A stretch of 11,039 bases of DNA from the NCBI GenBank assembly GCA_959599095.1, contig CAUGGC010000044.1:1-11039 (forward strand), in the 5' to 3' direction. A program made the position numbers and the translations under genes. Source of the stretch: an uncultured Collinsella sp. (GTDB lineage Bacteria > Actinomycetota > Coriobacteriia > Coriobacteriales > Coriobacteriaceae). The notes under the pieces were generated by a model. The model searched no databases. It was not told the origin of the DNA and saw only the letters and a list, made by a program, of their open reading frames with translations. Numbering within the stretch: position 1 is the first letter of the stretch; each line of letters starts with the position of its first letter. Of this stretch, positions 5,452-11,039 are shown in pieces.

Positions 5452-6870
5452 ATGGCCTACGACGCCAAGAAAATCTATTACCGCTTCGATGACCACTTGA
5501 GCCGCCTGGTTCTGGATTACGAAGCAAGCCGCCAGATTTCGCCCGAGAGCGAAAGCCTCTACCACGGCCTGCCGACCGACCCTTATGACGAGGGCTTGTT
5601 TGTCGAGCACAATGTCAAGCGCGGCCTGCGCAATGCCGACGGCTCGGGCGTGGTCGCGGGCCTCACTCGCATCTCGGATGTGCACGGCTACAACAAGGTC
5701 GACGGAAAGGTCGTGCCCGATCAGGGCAAGCTCACGCTTCGCGGCTACAGCATCGAGGATCTGGTCAACAATGCCCAGGCCGAGAATCGCTACGGCTACG
5801 AGGAAGTCGCCTATCTGCTTATCACGGGTTCGCTGCCCAACAAGGAAGAGCTCGACGGCTTCTGCGAGCGCCTGGGCGCCTTTAGACATCTGAGCGACGA
5901 GTACGTCAAAGAGTTCCCTATGACCACGGTGTCGTCGAGCATCATGAACGTGCTCCAGCGCGCCGTGCTGCTGCTCTACGCCTTCGATGCCGAACCAGAC
6001 GTGATCACGCCCGAGCACGAAATCGACGTCGCCATCTCCATGCTCGCCCGTCTCCCCCGCATCGCCGCCTTCGCGCATATGGCCTCGGTCGCCAAGCGCC
6101 GCGGCTCCGAGGTTCATGTACCGCACCCCACACCCGGTCTCTCCACCGCCGAGACCATCCTGCAGGTGTTGCGCGGCGGCATGGCATTCACCCGCGACGA
6201 GGCCATGCTGCTCGACGTGATGCTCATGCTGCATGCCGAGCACGGCGGCGGCAACAACTCCACGTTTGCCTGCCGCGTGCTGTCCTCCTCGGCCACCGAC
6301 CCGTATTCCGCCTACGCCGCGGCTATCGGCTCGCTCAAGGGTCCGCGCCACGGCGGCGCCAACGCCAAGGTCGTGTCCATGCACGAGGACATCCGTGCGC
6401 ATGTCTCCAACTGGGAGGACGAGGACGAGGTCGCAGCCTACCTGGGCAAGATCCTCGATAAGCAGGCCTTCGACGGCACGGGCCTCATCTACGGTATGGG
6501 CCACGCCGTCTACACGCTGAGCGACCCGCGCGCCGAGGTGTGCCGCCGTTACGCGCGCACGCTTGCCGCCAAGAAGGACCTGGGCGAGGAGTTCGCGCTC
6601 ATCGAGCGCATCGAGCGTCTGGCCCCGCAGGTGATGCGCGATCACGGCATGACCAAGCCCATCTGCGCCAACATCGACCTGTACACGGGCTTTATCTACA
6701 AGATGCTCGGCGTGCCCGAGACGCTCTTTACGCCGCTGTTCGCCGTCGCCCGCATGGCCGGCTGGTCGGCGCACCGCATGGAAGAGCTCTTCTGCGCGCA
6801 TCGCATCATCCGCCCGGCATACCGTCCGGTGATCGATCCGCTGGAGTACAAGCCGCTCGCCGATCGCTAG
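5452..6870 (+). CDS. citrate synthase (citrate/2-methylcitrate synthase family)
   Basis: A 472-aa cytoplasmic enzyme expected to condense acetyl-CoA with oxaloacetate to citrate. The catalytic set is visible: HAEHGGGNNSTF with His264, GPRHGGAN with His300, NIDLYTG with Asp409, plus the substrate-binding GMGHAVY (His351), DPRAEV and RPAYR (Arg458). The N-terminal region with VKRGLRNADGSGVVAGLTRI (55-74) and the length of about 450-470 aa are typical of citrate synthases from anaerobic bacteria and longer than the roughly 430-aa E. coli enzyme. AGAGGAG (5440-5446) lies five bases before the ATG. No other citric acid cycle gene is in the window; in anaerobes the enzyme usually feeds 2-oxoglutarate and glutamate synthesis. 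A 2-methylcitrate synthase activity cannot be excluded from sequence. Transcription ends at the terminator 6894-6932. Confidence 0.96.
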   Translation: MAYDAKKIYYRFDDHLSRLVLDYEASRQISPESESLYHGLPTDPYDEGLFVEHNVKRGLRNADGSGVVAGLTRISDVHGYNKVDGKVVPDQGKLTLRGYSIEDLVNNAQAENRYGYEEVAYLLITGSLPNKEELDGFCERLGAFRHLSDEYVKEFPMTTVSSSIMNVLQRAVLLLYAFDAEPDVITPEHEIDVAISMLARLPRIAAFAHMASVAKRRGSEVHVPHPTPGLSTAETILQVLRGGMAFTRDEAMLLDVMLMLHAEHGGGNNSTFACRVLSSSATDPYSAYAAAIGSLKGPRHGGANAKVVSMHEDIRAHVSNWEDEDEVAAYLGKILDKQAFDGTGLIYGMGHAVYTLSDPRAEVCRRYARTLAAKKDLGEEFALIERIERLAPQVMRDHGMTKPICANIDLYTGFIYKMLGVPETLFTPLFAVARMAGWSAHRMEELFCAHRIIRPAYRPVIDPLEYKPLADR

Positions 6871-6893
6871 GACGCGGACCGTTATAGAACCCG

Positions 6894-6932
6894 AGCGTGG
6901 CCAGGGCATCACCGCCCTCGGCCACGCTTTTT
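6894..6932 (+). terminator. strong intrinsic terminator after citrate synthase
   Basis: AGCGTGGCC (6894-6902) pairs with GGCCACGCT (6920-6928), and the inner arms AGGGC (6903-6907) and GCCCT (6914-6918) extend the stem past one bulged C, closing a loop of six bases. A run of five T (6928-6932) follows. The minus strand lacks a T run after the stem, so it acts for plus-strand transcripts only. It separates citrate synthase from the HAD gene, which therefore needs its own promoter or read-through. Confidence 0.92.
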
Positions 6933-6957
6933 ATGCCAGTAGAAAGGGCTGCATCGA

Positions 6958-7800
6958 ATGATTGTGTTTTCCGATATGGATGGAACGCTGCTGACGAGTG
7001 ACAAGCAGATGAGCGACGCCACCTGGGCGATGCTCGACGAGCTTGCGCGCCGCGGTGTTGAGTTTGTGCCCTGCACGGGGCGCCCGCTGTCAGGCATCTT
7101 TGAGCCCATCCTCGCTCACCCCGCCGTACACTACGCGGTCTGCGCCAACGGTGCCAGCGTCTGGCAGCTCGACGCCGGTACGCCCACCGACGTCTCGCGC
7201 GCCACGTGCATCTTGAGCCGTCCGCTCGACCGTGGCATTGCCCACCGCATCCATCGCATTGCCGCCGGCCACGATGTGACCTTCGATATCTTCGCGGATG
7301 GGCAGTGCTTCCTCCCCCGCTCGCTATACGGGCGTCTGGATGAGTTCTGTGGCGGCGACCCCCACATCGCGGCTTCGCTCAAGCGCACACGAACACCGAT
7401 CGACATGGATATCGACAGCAAGATCGACGAGGTCGAGACGCTCGAACGCATCGCCATGTACTGGCACGACCCGGCCGATCGCGACGCCATCGCGGCGGCG
7501 CTCGACACGCTCGAAGGCATTGAGGTCACGCGTTCGTACGCCATGAATATCGAGGTCATGGGCGAGGGCGCCACCAAGGGGACGGCCCTCACGTGGTTAT
7601 GCGAGCACCTGGGCGAGCGTCTCGCCGACGCCTGGGCGTTCGGCGACAACATCAACGACATCCCCATGCTACAGGCAGCGGGCCACGGCATGGCCATGAT
7701 CAACGCCGAGTCCGAAGACCGCGAGGCCGCCGACGCCATCACCGAATACGACAACGACCACGACGGCGTCGCCCGCACCATCATGGCCGCCCTCGCTTAG
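6958..7800 (+). CDS. Cof-type HAD hydrolase (HAD subfamily IIB phosphatase)
   Basis: A 280-aa cytoplasmic, Mg-dependent phosphatase of the haloacid dehalogenase superfamily, likely acting on a sugar phosphate, nucleotide or cofactor phosphate; the exact substrate cannot be read from sequence. All four motifs are present: FSDMDGTLL with nucleophile Asp6 and Asp8, motif II PCTGRP with Thr40, motif III Lys207 in GATKGTAL and motif IV AFGDNINDIPML with Asp230 and Asp234. The region between motifs II and III (about 85-195) is the IIB cap domain. AAAGGG (6943-6948) precedes the ATG by nine bases, and the start lies only 25 bases past the citrate synthase terminator. It converges on a second HAD gene of the same family across a palindromic repeat element. 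The two proteins share motifs and length but are not close copies. Confidence 0.94.
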   Translation: MIVFSDMDGTLLTSDKQMSDATWAMLDELARRGVEFVPCTGRPLSGIFEPILAHPAVHYAVCANGASVWQLDAGTPTDVSRATCILSRPLDRGIAHRIHRIAAGHDVTFDIFADGQCFLPRSLYGRLDEFCGGDPHIAASLKRTRTPIDMDIDSKIDEVETLERIAMYWHDPADRDAIAAALDTLEGIEVTRSYAMNIEVMGEGATKGTALTWLCEHLGERLADAWAFGDNINDIPMLQAAGHGMAMINAESEDREAADAITEYDNDHDGVARTIMAALA

Positions 7801-7808
7801 TCGTTGGG

Positions 7809-7841
7809 TAGTCATTGGGGACGTTCTTAAACGACTAGTCG
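7809..7841 (+). repeat. inverted-repeat copy L of a GGGGAC-type intergenic repeat
   Basis: This 33-base stretch matches the reverse complement of 8892-8924 at 32 positions, with 25 consecutive identical bases (7817-7841). It includes GGGGACGTTC and the self-complementary AACGACTAGTCGTT (7830-7843 with flank). The pair lies on either side of the minus-strand HAD gene. Confidence 0.85.
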
Positions 7842-7910
7842 TTGGGGACAGTCTTCGCAAAAAAGCTGCAAGGACTGTCCCCCCACTGCCGGCAGAAAAG
7901 GAACGTCCCC
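7817..7910. repeat. nested palindromic element between the convergent HAD genes
   Basis: The outer arms GGGGACGTTC (7817-7826) and GAACGTCCCC (7901-7910) are perfect complements. Inside them sit a second perfect pair, GGGGACAGTC (7844-7853) and GACTGTCCCC (7873-7882), and two self-complementary sites, ACGACTAGTCGT (7831-7842) and CTGCCGGCAG (7886-7895). The element fills most of the space between the stops of two convergent genes, a usual place for REP/BIME-like elements and for bidirectional transcription stops. No protein-coding content is seen. Confidence 0.75.
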
Positions 7911-7917
7911 ATCTGCC
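7869..7917 (+). repeat. copy A of a structured repeat shared with 10905-10952
   Basis: The stretch aligns over its length with 10905-10952 with one gap. The best part is 7886-7917 against 10921-10952, 27 of 32 bases identical around the shared core AAAAGGAnCGTCCCCA. Several differences are paired changes that keep the stems intact: the palindrome reads CTGCCGGCAG here and GTGCCGGCAC there. It ends three bases before the stop codon of the minus-strand HAD gene. Confidence 0.7.
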
Positions 7918-7920
7918 GGA

Positions 7921-8715
7921 TTAAGCGAGACTCTCCAGCACGCGACGGAGCTCCTGCTGGACGGCGTGGTCGCGATTACAACCCACCACGCGATCGGCCA
8001 CCGCCTTGAGCGCGGGACGCGCGTTTTCCATCGCGCAGCCCGTGCCGACAAAGCGAATGATCTCGTAGTCGTTCATCGAGTCGCCAAACGCCATGACCTC
8101 GTCGCGTTCGACGCCATAGTGCTCCATGAGCTGCTCGATTCCCGAGGCTTTCGACACACCGGGCTGCATGGCATCGATCCATGCGTTTCCAGAAGGCGCA
8201 AAGGTAAAGAGCTGGCCAAGCTCGCGCTGCAGTACGTAGGCACTGTCCATAACGGCACAGTCATCGCAAAAGATACTCGCCTTGATGATATTTACGCTGG
8301 GATCGGGCAGCTCCCAAATGCGCTCGGCATTGGGAAGGTCCTTATCGACCTCACGCACGAACTTGCACTCGTCATCGAGCAGGAAGGACTTGGTTCGGTC
8401 AAAGAGCGCAAGATGCAGATTGGGAAACGTCCTGACGGCTTGGGCGAGCCTTCGAATCGCCAGGTGGGAATACACCTCACGGTCTACCATCTTACCGTCG
8501 GCGTAGACCTGGGCGCCGTTGGCGGCGACAAAGTCCATCTTGTCGAGAACGGGTGCAAAGAGCTCGCACAGGCGATCGTAGCGGCGGCCTGACGATACGG
8601 CAAAATGCACGCCATGCTCGCGTAGCGCCAAAATCAGTTCGTAGGTCTCGGGAGGCACCTGGCTGTTTTCGTCAAGCAACGTGCCGTCCATATCGGATGC
8701 AATCAGTTTAAACAT
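7921..8715 (-). CDS. Cof-type HAD hydrolase (HAD subfamily IIB phosphatase), second paralogue
   Basis: A 264-aa cytoplasmic phosphatase of the same family as the gene at 6958-7800. Numbered from ATG 8715, it shows SDMDGTLLDE (Asp8, Asp10), motif II AVSSGRRY (Ser42), motif III Lys189 in GVSKASGI and motif IV MAFGDSMNDYEII (Asp212, Asp216), with the IIB cap between. A longer frame reaches 8751, but only ATG 8715 follows a good ribosome binding site (AAGGGAG, eight bases upstream), and MFKLIASDMDG is the usual family start. That binding site is part of a hairpin (8722-8781) that could control translation or stop transcription. The gene lies 206 bases downstream of adenine deaminase on the same strand and is bracketed by the inverted repeats 7809-7841 and 8892-8924. 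The substrate is unknown. Confidence 0.93.
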   Translation of the reverse strand: MFKLIASDMDGTLLDENSQVPPETYELILALREHGVHFAVSSGRRYDRLCELFAPVLDKMDFVAANGAQVYADGKMVDREVYSHLAIRRLAQAVRTFPNLHLALFDRTKSFLLDDECKFVREVDKDLPNAERIWELPDPSVNIIKASIFCDDCAVMDSAYVLQRELGQLFTFAPSGNAWIDAMQPGVSKASGIEQLMEHYGVERDEVMAFGDSMNDYEIIRFVGTGCAMENARPALKAVADRVVGCNRDHAVQQELRRVLESLA

Positions 8716-8721
8716 AGAAAA

Positions 8722-8781
8722 GCTCCCTTCGGGCTTGTTGGAATCGGGCATCTATCCGAACCCACCGTACCCAAAGGGAGC
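8722..8781 (-). promoter_or_regulatory. leader hairpin that includes the ribosome binding site of the second HAD gene
   Basis: On the minus strand the 5' arm GCTCCCTTTGGG (8781-8770) pairs with CCCGAAGGGAGC (8733-8722) over 12 positions, 11 Watson-Crick and one U-G wobble, around a 36-base loop. The 3' arm contains the Shine-Dalgarno AAGGGAG and is followed by TTTTCT and then the start codon. When formed, the stem would hide the ribosome binding site or act as a weak terminator. On the plus strand the wobble becomes an A-C mismatch, which favours a role in this gene's mRNA. No known riboswitch motif was recognised in the loop. Confidence 0.55.
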
Positions 8782-8785
8782 ACGA

Positions 8786-8814
8786 ATAAGACCCCGCAGA
8801 CATAAACGTTACAA
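8786..8814 (-). promoter_or_regulatory. tentative promoter of the second HAD gene
   Basis: On the minus strand TTGTAA (8814-8809) and TCTTAT (8791-8786) have 17 bases between them, each matching four of six consensus positions. Transcription would begin near 8779, at the very start of the leader hairpin. The match is modest. Confidence 0.3.
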
Positions 8815-8891
8815 GGACCTGGCAAATAGCTCACGCGCGCCAGAGGTCCCACGGTCGCAGCGTCAGGCGACACGCCAAAGAGCGTCGCAGG

Positions 8892-8924
8892 CGACTAGTC
8901 GTTTAAGAACGTCCCCGATGACTA
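8892..8924 (-). repeat. inverted-repeat copy R of the GGGGAC-type repeat
   Basis: Reverse-complement partner of 7809-7841, with one mismatch in 33 bases and 25 identical in a row (8892-8916). Its outer edge (8922-8924) is the TAG stop codon of the adenine deaminase gene, so the repeat overlaps the gene end. Confidence 0.85.
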
Positions 8925-10742
8925 GTCGGCGTAGGTGAAGGTGGTGACGTCGAACATGCCCTCGGGGCGGATGCGGAGCGTCGGGATCACCGGCAGGGGC
9001 AGGAAGATGATGCCCATGATGGGATCGAGCGGCGGCTCGATACCCATGGCGCGCGCCTTGACCATAAAGTCGTCGTGCTGCGCGGCGACATCCTCGGCCG
9101 TGCCCTCGCTCATCAGGCCACCGAGCGCCAGCGGAATACGCGCCACGACCTCGCCGTTGCGCACCAGCACGTGGCCGCCCTGCCCCACGGCTTCAACAGC
9201 CGCCATCATATCGGCAGCGTTATCGCCCACGACGCATACGTTGTGCGAATCGTGGCCAATCGTCGAGGCGATGGCACCACCCGTGATGGTAAAGCCGCGC
9301 ACCCAACCACGGCCGATATGCTTGCCGACCAGGCCCAGACCCGCGGGGCCGTCACCGTCGGTGCCCTCGGCCTGCAGTGACACGCCGCGGCCATGGCGCT
9401 CAATCAGCATAATGCGGCGCAGGCCCTCGGCACTCTCGGGGCGAGCCATACCCGTGATGGCCTTACCCGGCACCACGTCGATCACGGCCTCGCCCGGCTT
9501 AAAGGCATAGTCGAACACGTCGAGCGAAAGCTTCGGCAGCTTAACGGAGGCGCGCAGCTCATCGGCAAGGGCCGCAACCTCGGCCATCTCGGGCGCGATC
9601 TCGCCCACAAAGGTGCCGTCCTGCGCCACCAGAGCACCAGCGGCATATACGCGATGCGGAGCCGTGGCAAACGTCAGGTCGTTGAGCACCAGCAGGTCGG
9701 CACGCTTGCCCGGGGCGATGGCGCCACGCAGCTCGTGCGGGTCGCGGCAACCGTGGTCCAGGCCAAACGCCTCGGCCGTGGAGAGGGACGCCATGGAGAT
9801 CGCGACCACGGGGTCGATGCCGGCCTCGATGGCCACGCGGCAGGCATTGTCGATCATGCCGGTCGCAAGTGCATCGGAAGGGGCGCGGTCGTCAGTCGCA
9901 AAGCAGCAGCGGCGGGCGCGGACAGGGTTCTCCAGCAGCATCGGGGACAAATTGGCCAGGTCGTGGCTGCACGTGCCCTCACGCAGCATCACATACATGC
10001 CGCGGGACAGCTTGTCGAGTGCCTCCTCGGGAATCGTCGACTCGTGGTCGGCGATAATGCCCGCTGCGGCATAGGCGTTGAGGTCCTTGCCGGCAACGAG
10101 CGGCGCATGGCCGTCGACCTGCTTGGACGGCGTCTGGTTGGCAGCATCGATGCGGGCGCAGGTCTCGGGATCGGCCATAAAGACGCCCGGCAGGTTCATC
10201 ATCTCGCCCAGACCAAAGACATCGCCCGGATGCTCGGCAAAAAACGCCTGCATATCGGCAGCCGAAATGACGGCGCCGGCCTGCTCGTCGGGCAGCGCGG
10301 GCACGCACGAAGGCATCATGTACTTGATGGAGATGGGCGCACGGCGGCCGTCCTCGATCATAAAGCGCAAGCCGTCCAGGCCGGCAACGTTGGCGATCTC
10401 GTGGCTGTCGGCAATGGCAGTGGTGGTGCCGCGCGTCGCCGCCATGCGCGCATACTCGGCGGGACGGATGTTCGAGGACTCGATATGCAAATGTCCGTCG
10501 ATAAAGCCGGGGGCAAGATAGCGACCCTGGCAGTCGATGACCTCAGTTGCCTCGTAGGTGCCGGCGGCATCGTCGCGACCATCGTAGAGCACGCCGACGA
10601 TCACACCGTCCTTGACGGCAACGCTACCGGGCGCCACGCGCTGGCCATATACGTCGACAATCTGCGCATTGGTAAACAGCGTGTCGACGGGCACACGACC
10701 CTCGGCGGCCTCGATCACAGACCTCATGACCTCAACGGACAT
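8922..10742 (-). CDS. ade: adenine deaminase
   Basis: A 606-aa cytoplasmic metallo-enzyme of the amidohydrolase superfamily that converts adenine to hypoxanthine and ammonia for purine salvage. From ATG 10742 the motifs are: metal-binding GFIDGHLHIESS (His84, His86), SHEIANV (His114), GLGEMMNLPGV (Glu180), VDGHAP (His212), DHES (His233), LREGTCSHDL, FATDDRAP (Asp284, Asp285), IAPGKRADLLVLNDL (342-356), and a C-terminal domain with TIGHDSHNVCVVG and LPLPVIPTLR. Length fits the AdeC family. Where AdeC proteins usually read DPHEIANV, this one has Ser in place of Pro. The frame is open upstream to 11024, but AAGGAG five bases before ATG 10742 fixes the start, and the upstream residues do not look like protein. 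The leader carries a terminator-like hairpin, so attenuation is possible. The stop codon lies in a repeat; no classical terminator follows. Confidence 0.96.
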   Translation of the reverse strand: MSVEVMRSVIEAAEGRVPVDTLFTNAQIVDVYGQRVAPGSVAVKDGVIVGVLYDGRDDAAGTYEATEVIDCQGRYLAPGFIDGHLHIESSNIRPAEYARMAATRGTTTAIADSHEIANVAGLDGLRFMIEDGRRAPISIKYMMPSCVPALPDEQAGAVISAADMQAFFAEHPGDVFGLGEMMNLPGVFMADPETCARIDAANQTPSKQVDGHAPLVAGKDLNAYAAAGIIADHESTIPEEALDKLSRGMYVMLREGTCSHDLANLSPMLLENPVRARRCCFATDDRAPSDALATGMIDNACRVAIEAGIDPVVAISMASLSTAEAFGLDHGCRDPHELRGAIAPGKRADLLVLNDLTFATAPHRVYAAGALVAQDGTFVGEIAPEMAEVAALADELRASVKLPKLSLDVFDYAFKPGEAVIDVVPGKAITGMARPESAEGLRRIMLIERHGRGVSLQAEGTDGDGPAGLGLVGKHIGRGWVRGFTITGGAIASTIGHDSHNVCVVGDNAADMMAAVEAVGQGGHVLVRNGEVVARIPLALGGLMSEGTAEDVAAQHDDFMVKARAMGIEPPLDPIMGIIFLPLPVIPTLRIRPEGMFDVTTFTYAD

Positions 10743-10762
10743 ACATACTCCTTCTACTGTAG

Positions 10763-10798
10763 AAAAAAGCTGCGGAGCGGACAGACCTTCACCGCAGC
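10763..10798 (-). terminator. terminator-like hairpin in the leader of adenine deaminase
   Basis: On the minus strand GCTGCGG (10798-10792) pairs perfectly with CCGCAGC (10775-10769), loop 16 bases, followed at once by six T (10768-10763). The ribosome binding site AAGGAG and start codon of ade come directly after. If the promoter at 10811-10838 is used, the hairpin sits between promoter and gene, the layout of an attenuator. If transcription comes from beyond the right edge, it could instead end an upstream transcript. No T run is present in the plus direction. Confidence 0.7.
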
Positions 10799-10810
10799 AA
10801 ACTAATAGCC

Positions 10811-10838
10811 ATTGTATGCCCAAACGATGGGCCAACAA
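10811..10838 (-). promoter_or_regulatory. promoter of adenine deaminase with an inverted repeat in the spacer
   Basis: On the minus strand a -10 box TACAAT (10816-10811) lies 16 bases after TTGTTG (10838-10833). The spacer holds a perfect inverted repeat, GCCCA (10832-10828) and TGGGC (10822-10818) with five bases between, which would place a bound protein between the two promoter boxes. Transcription would start near 10804, leaving a leader of about 62 bases. The -10 match is good and the -35 match weak. Confidence 0.5.
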
Positions 10839-11039
10839 TACGCCCCTCCGCTTAACGACATACGCCGCTTGGCGCAATGGAGACAGGCCGCTTTGCACCA
10901 ATGACAAGGAGCGTCCCAAAGTGCCGGCACAAAAGGAGCGTCCCCAAGTGCCACCCCCAAGCGCCAGCCACGGCAGCGCCGATATTTTGGCAACGACAGA
11001 CACTATGACCCAATCCGAGGGCACTAAAAAGACAGGAGC
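10839..11039. other. gene-free right edge upstream of adenine deaminase
   Basis: No credible gene on either strand. The minus frame that continues upstream of adenine deaminase has no start signal and reads through repeat sequence. The stretch contains the tandem repeat 10905-10952; the remaining sequence, including the last 87 bases, shows nothing I can name. Confidence 0.5.
10905..10952 (+). repeat. copy B of the structured GTCCC repeat, with a tandem 20-base unit
   Basis: A 20-base unit, AAGGAGCGTCCCAAAGTGCC at 10906-10925, recurs at 10933-10952 with one difference, 27 bases apart. Between them is the palindrome GTGCCGGCAC (10921-10930). The whole stretch aligns with 7869-7917 at the end of the second HAD gene. 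It lies upstream of the adenine deaminase promoter. Confidence 0.7.

Noticed and set aside
5068..6912. Long minus-strand open frame (614 codons) opposite citrate synthase
   Set aside because: It is antisense to a fully recognisable enzyme, runs through the terminator, and reads as a low-complexity shadow rich in His, Arg, Ala and Val. This is expected opposite GC-rich coding sequence.
7801..7920. CRISPR-like array from the recurring GGGGAC units
   Set aside because: The units are inverted and nested and not regularly spaced direct repeats, and no cas gene is present.
9393..10805. Plus-strand open frame (470 codons) opposite adenine deaminase
   Set aside because: It is the antisense shadow of the ade gene, with no ribosome binding site and no recognisable domain.
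10742..10900. Purine riboswitch upstream of adenine deaminase
   Set aside because: The conserved purine aptamer core and its two kissing loops were not found, and the likely leader is too short to hold one.
10743..11024. N-terminal extension of adenine deaminase by about 94 residues
   Set aside because: The open frame crosses the promoter, the leader terminator and repeat sequence, while a proper ribosome binding site stands before ATG 10742, where the family normally starts.

Overview
The window looks like chromosomal DNA of a GC-rich, anaerobic, probably gut-dwelling actinobacterium of the Coriobacteriia, most like Collinsella. That is an inference. It rests on GC-rich codon use with clear Shine-Dalgarno sites, an anaerobe-type citrate synthase, a DUF2975/YozG-type pair, and intergenic palindromic repeats built on GGGGAC/GTCCCC. 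No 16S or other marker gene is present, so the genus is not proven.

Left part (1-3190, minus strand): an ABC exporter operon. A 740-aa permease that is an internal duplication of two ABC-2-like halves overlaps (ATGA) the ATPase gene. The ATPase is followed by the start of a third, unidentified gene that leaves the window at its left edge. The divergent control region 3058-3192 holds a promoter with a perfect palindrome across its -10 box. It drives a DUF2975 membrane protein and its YozG-like HTH partner (3193-3966, plus strand). Directly after the HTH stop codon, and in the same frame, lies the catalytic half of a tyrosine recombinase (3967-4690). It has lost its N-terminus and carries one frameshift, so it is a scar of a former integrative element. 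A gene-free 396-bp stretch with a strong hairpin follows.

Middle part (5087-7800, plus strand): a small ACT-domain protein (UPF0237 type) and a citrate synthase, ended by a strong intrinsic terminator, then a Cof-type HAD phosphatase with its own ribosome binding site.

Right part (7801-11039, minus strand): a second Cof-type HAD phosphatase, convergent with the first, and adenine deaminase. The intergenic spaces here carry related palindromic repeats. One inverted pair brackets the second HAD gene and supplies the stop codon of the deaminase gene; a third site sits upstream of the deaminase promoter. Both minus-strand genes have leader hairpins that look regulatory: a terminator-like hairpin ahead of the adenine deaminase start, and a hairpin holding the Shine-Dalgarno of the HAD gene.

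Most enzymes here are ordinary housekeeping genes. The less ordinary material is the fused duplicated permease, the palindromic promoter of the DUF2975/HTH pair with the integrase scar fused behind it, the leader hairpins and the covarying repeat family. I see no CRISPR array, tRNA, rRNA or complete mobile element.
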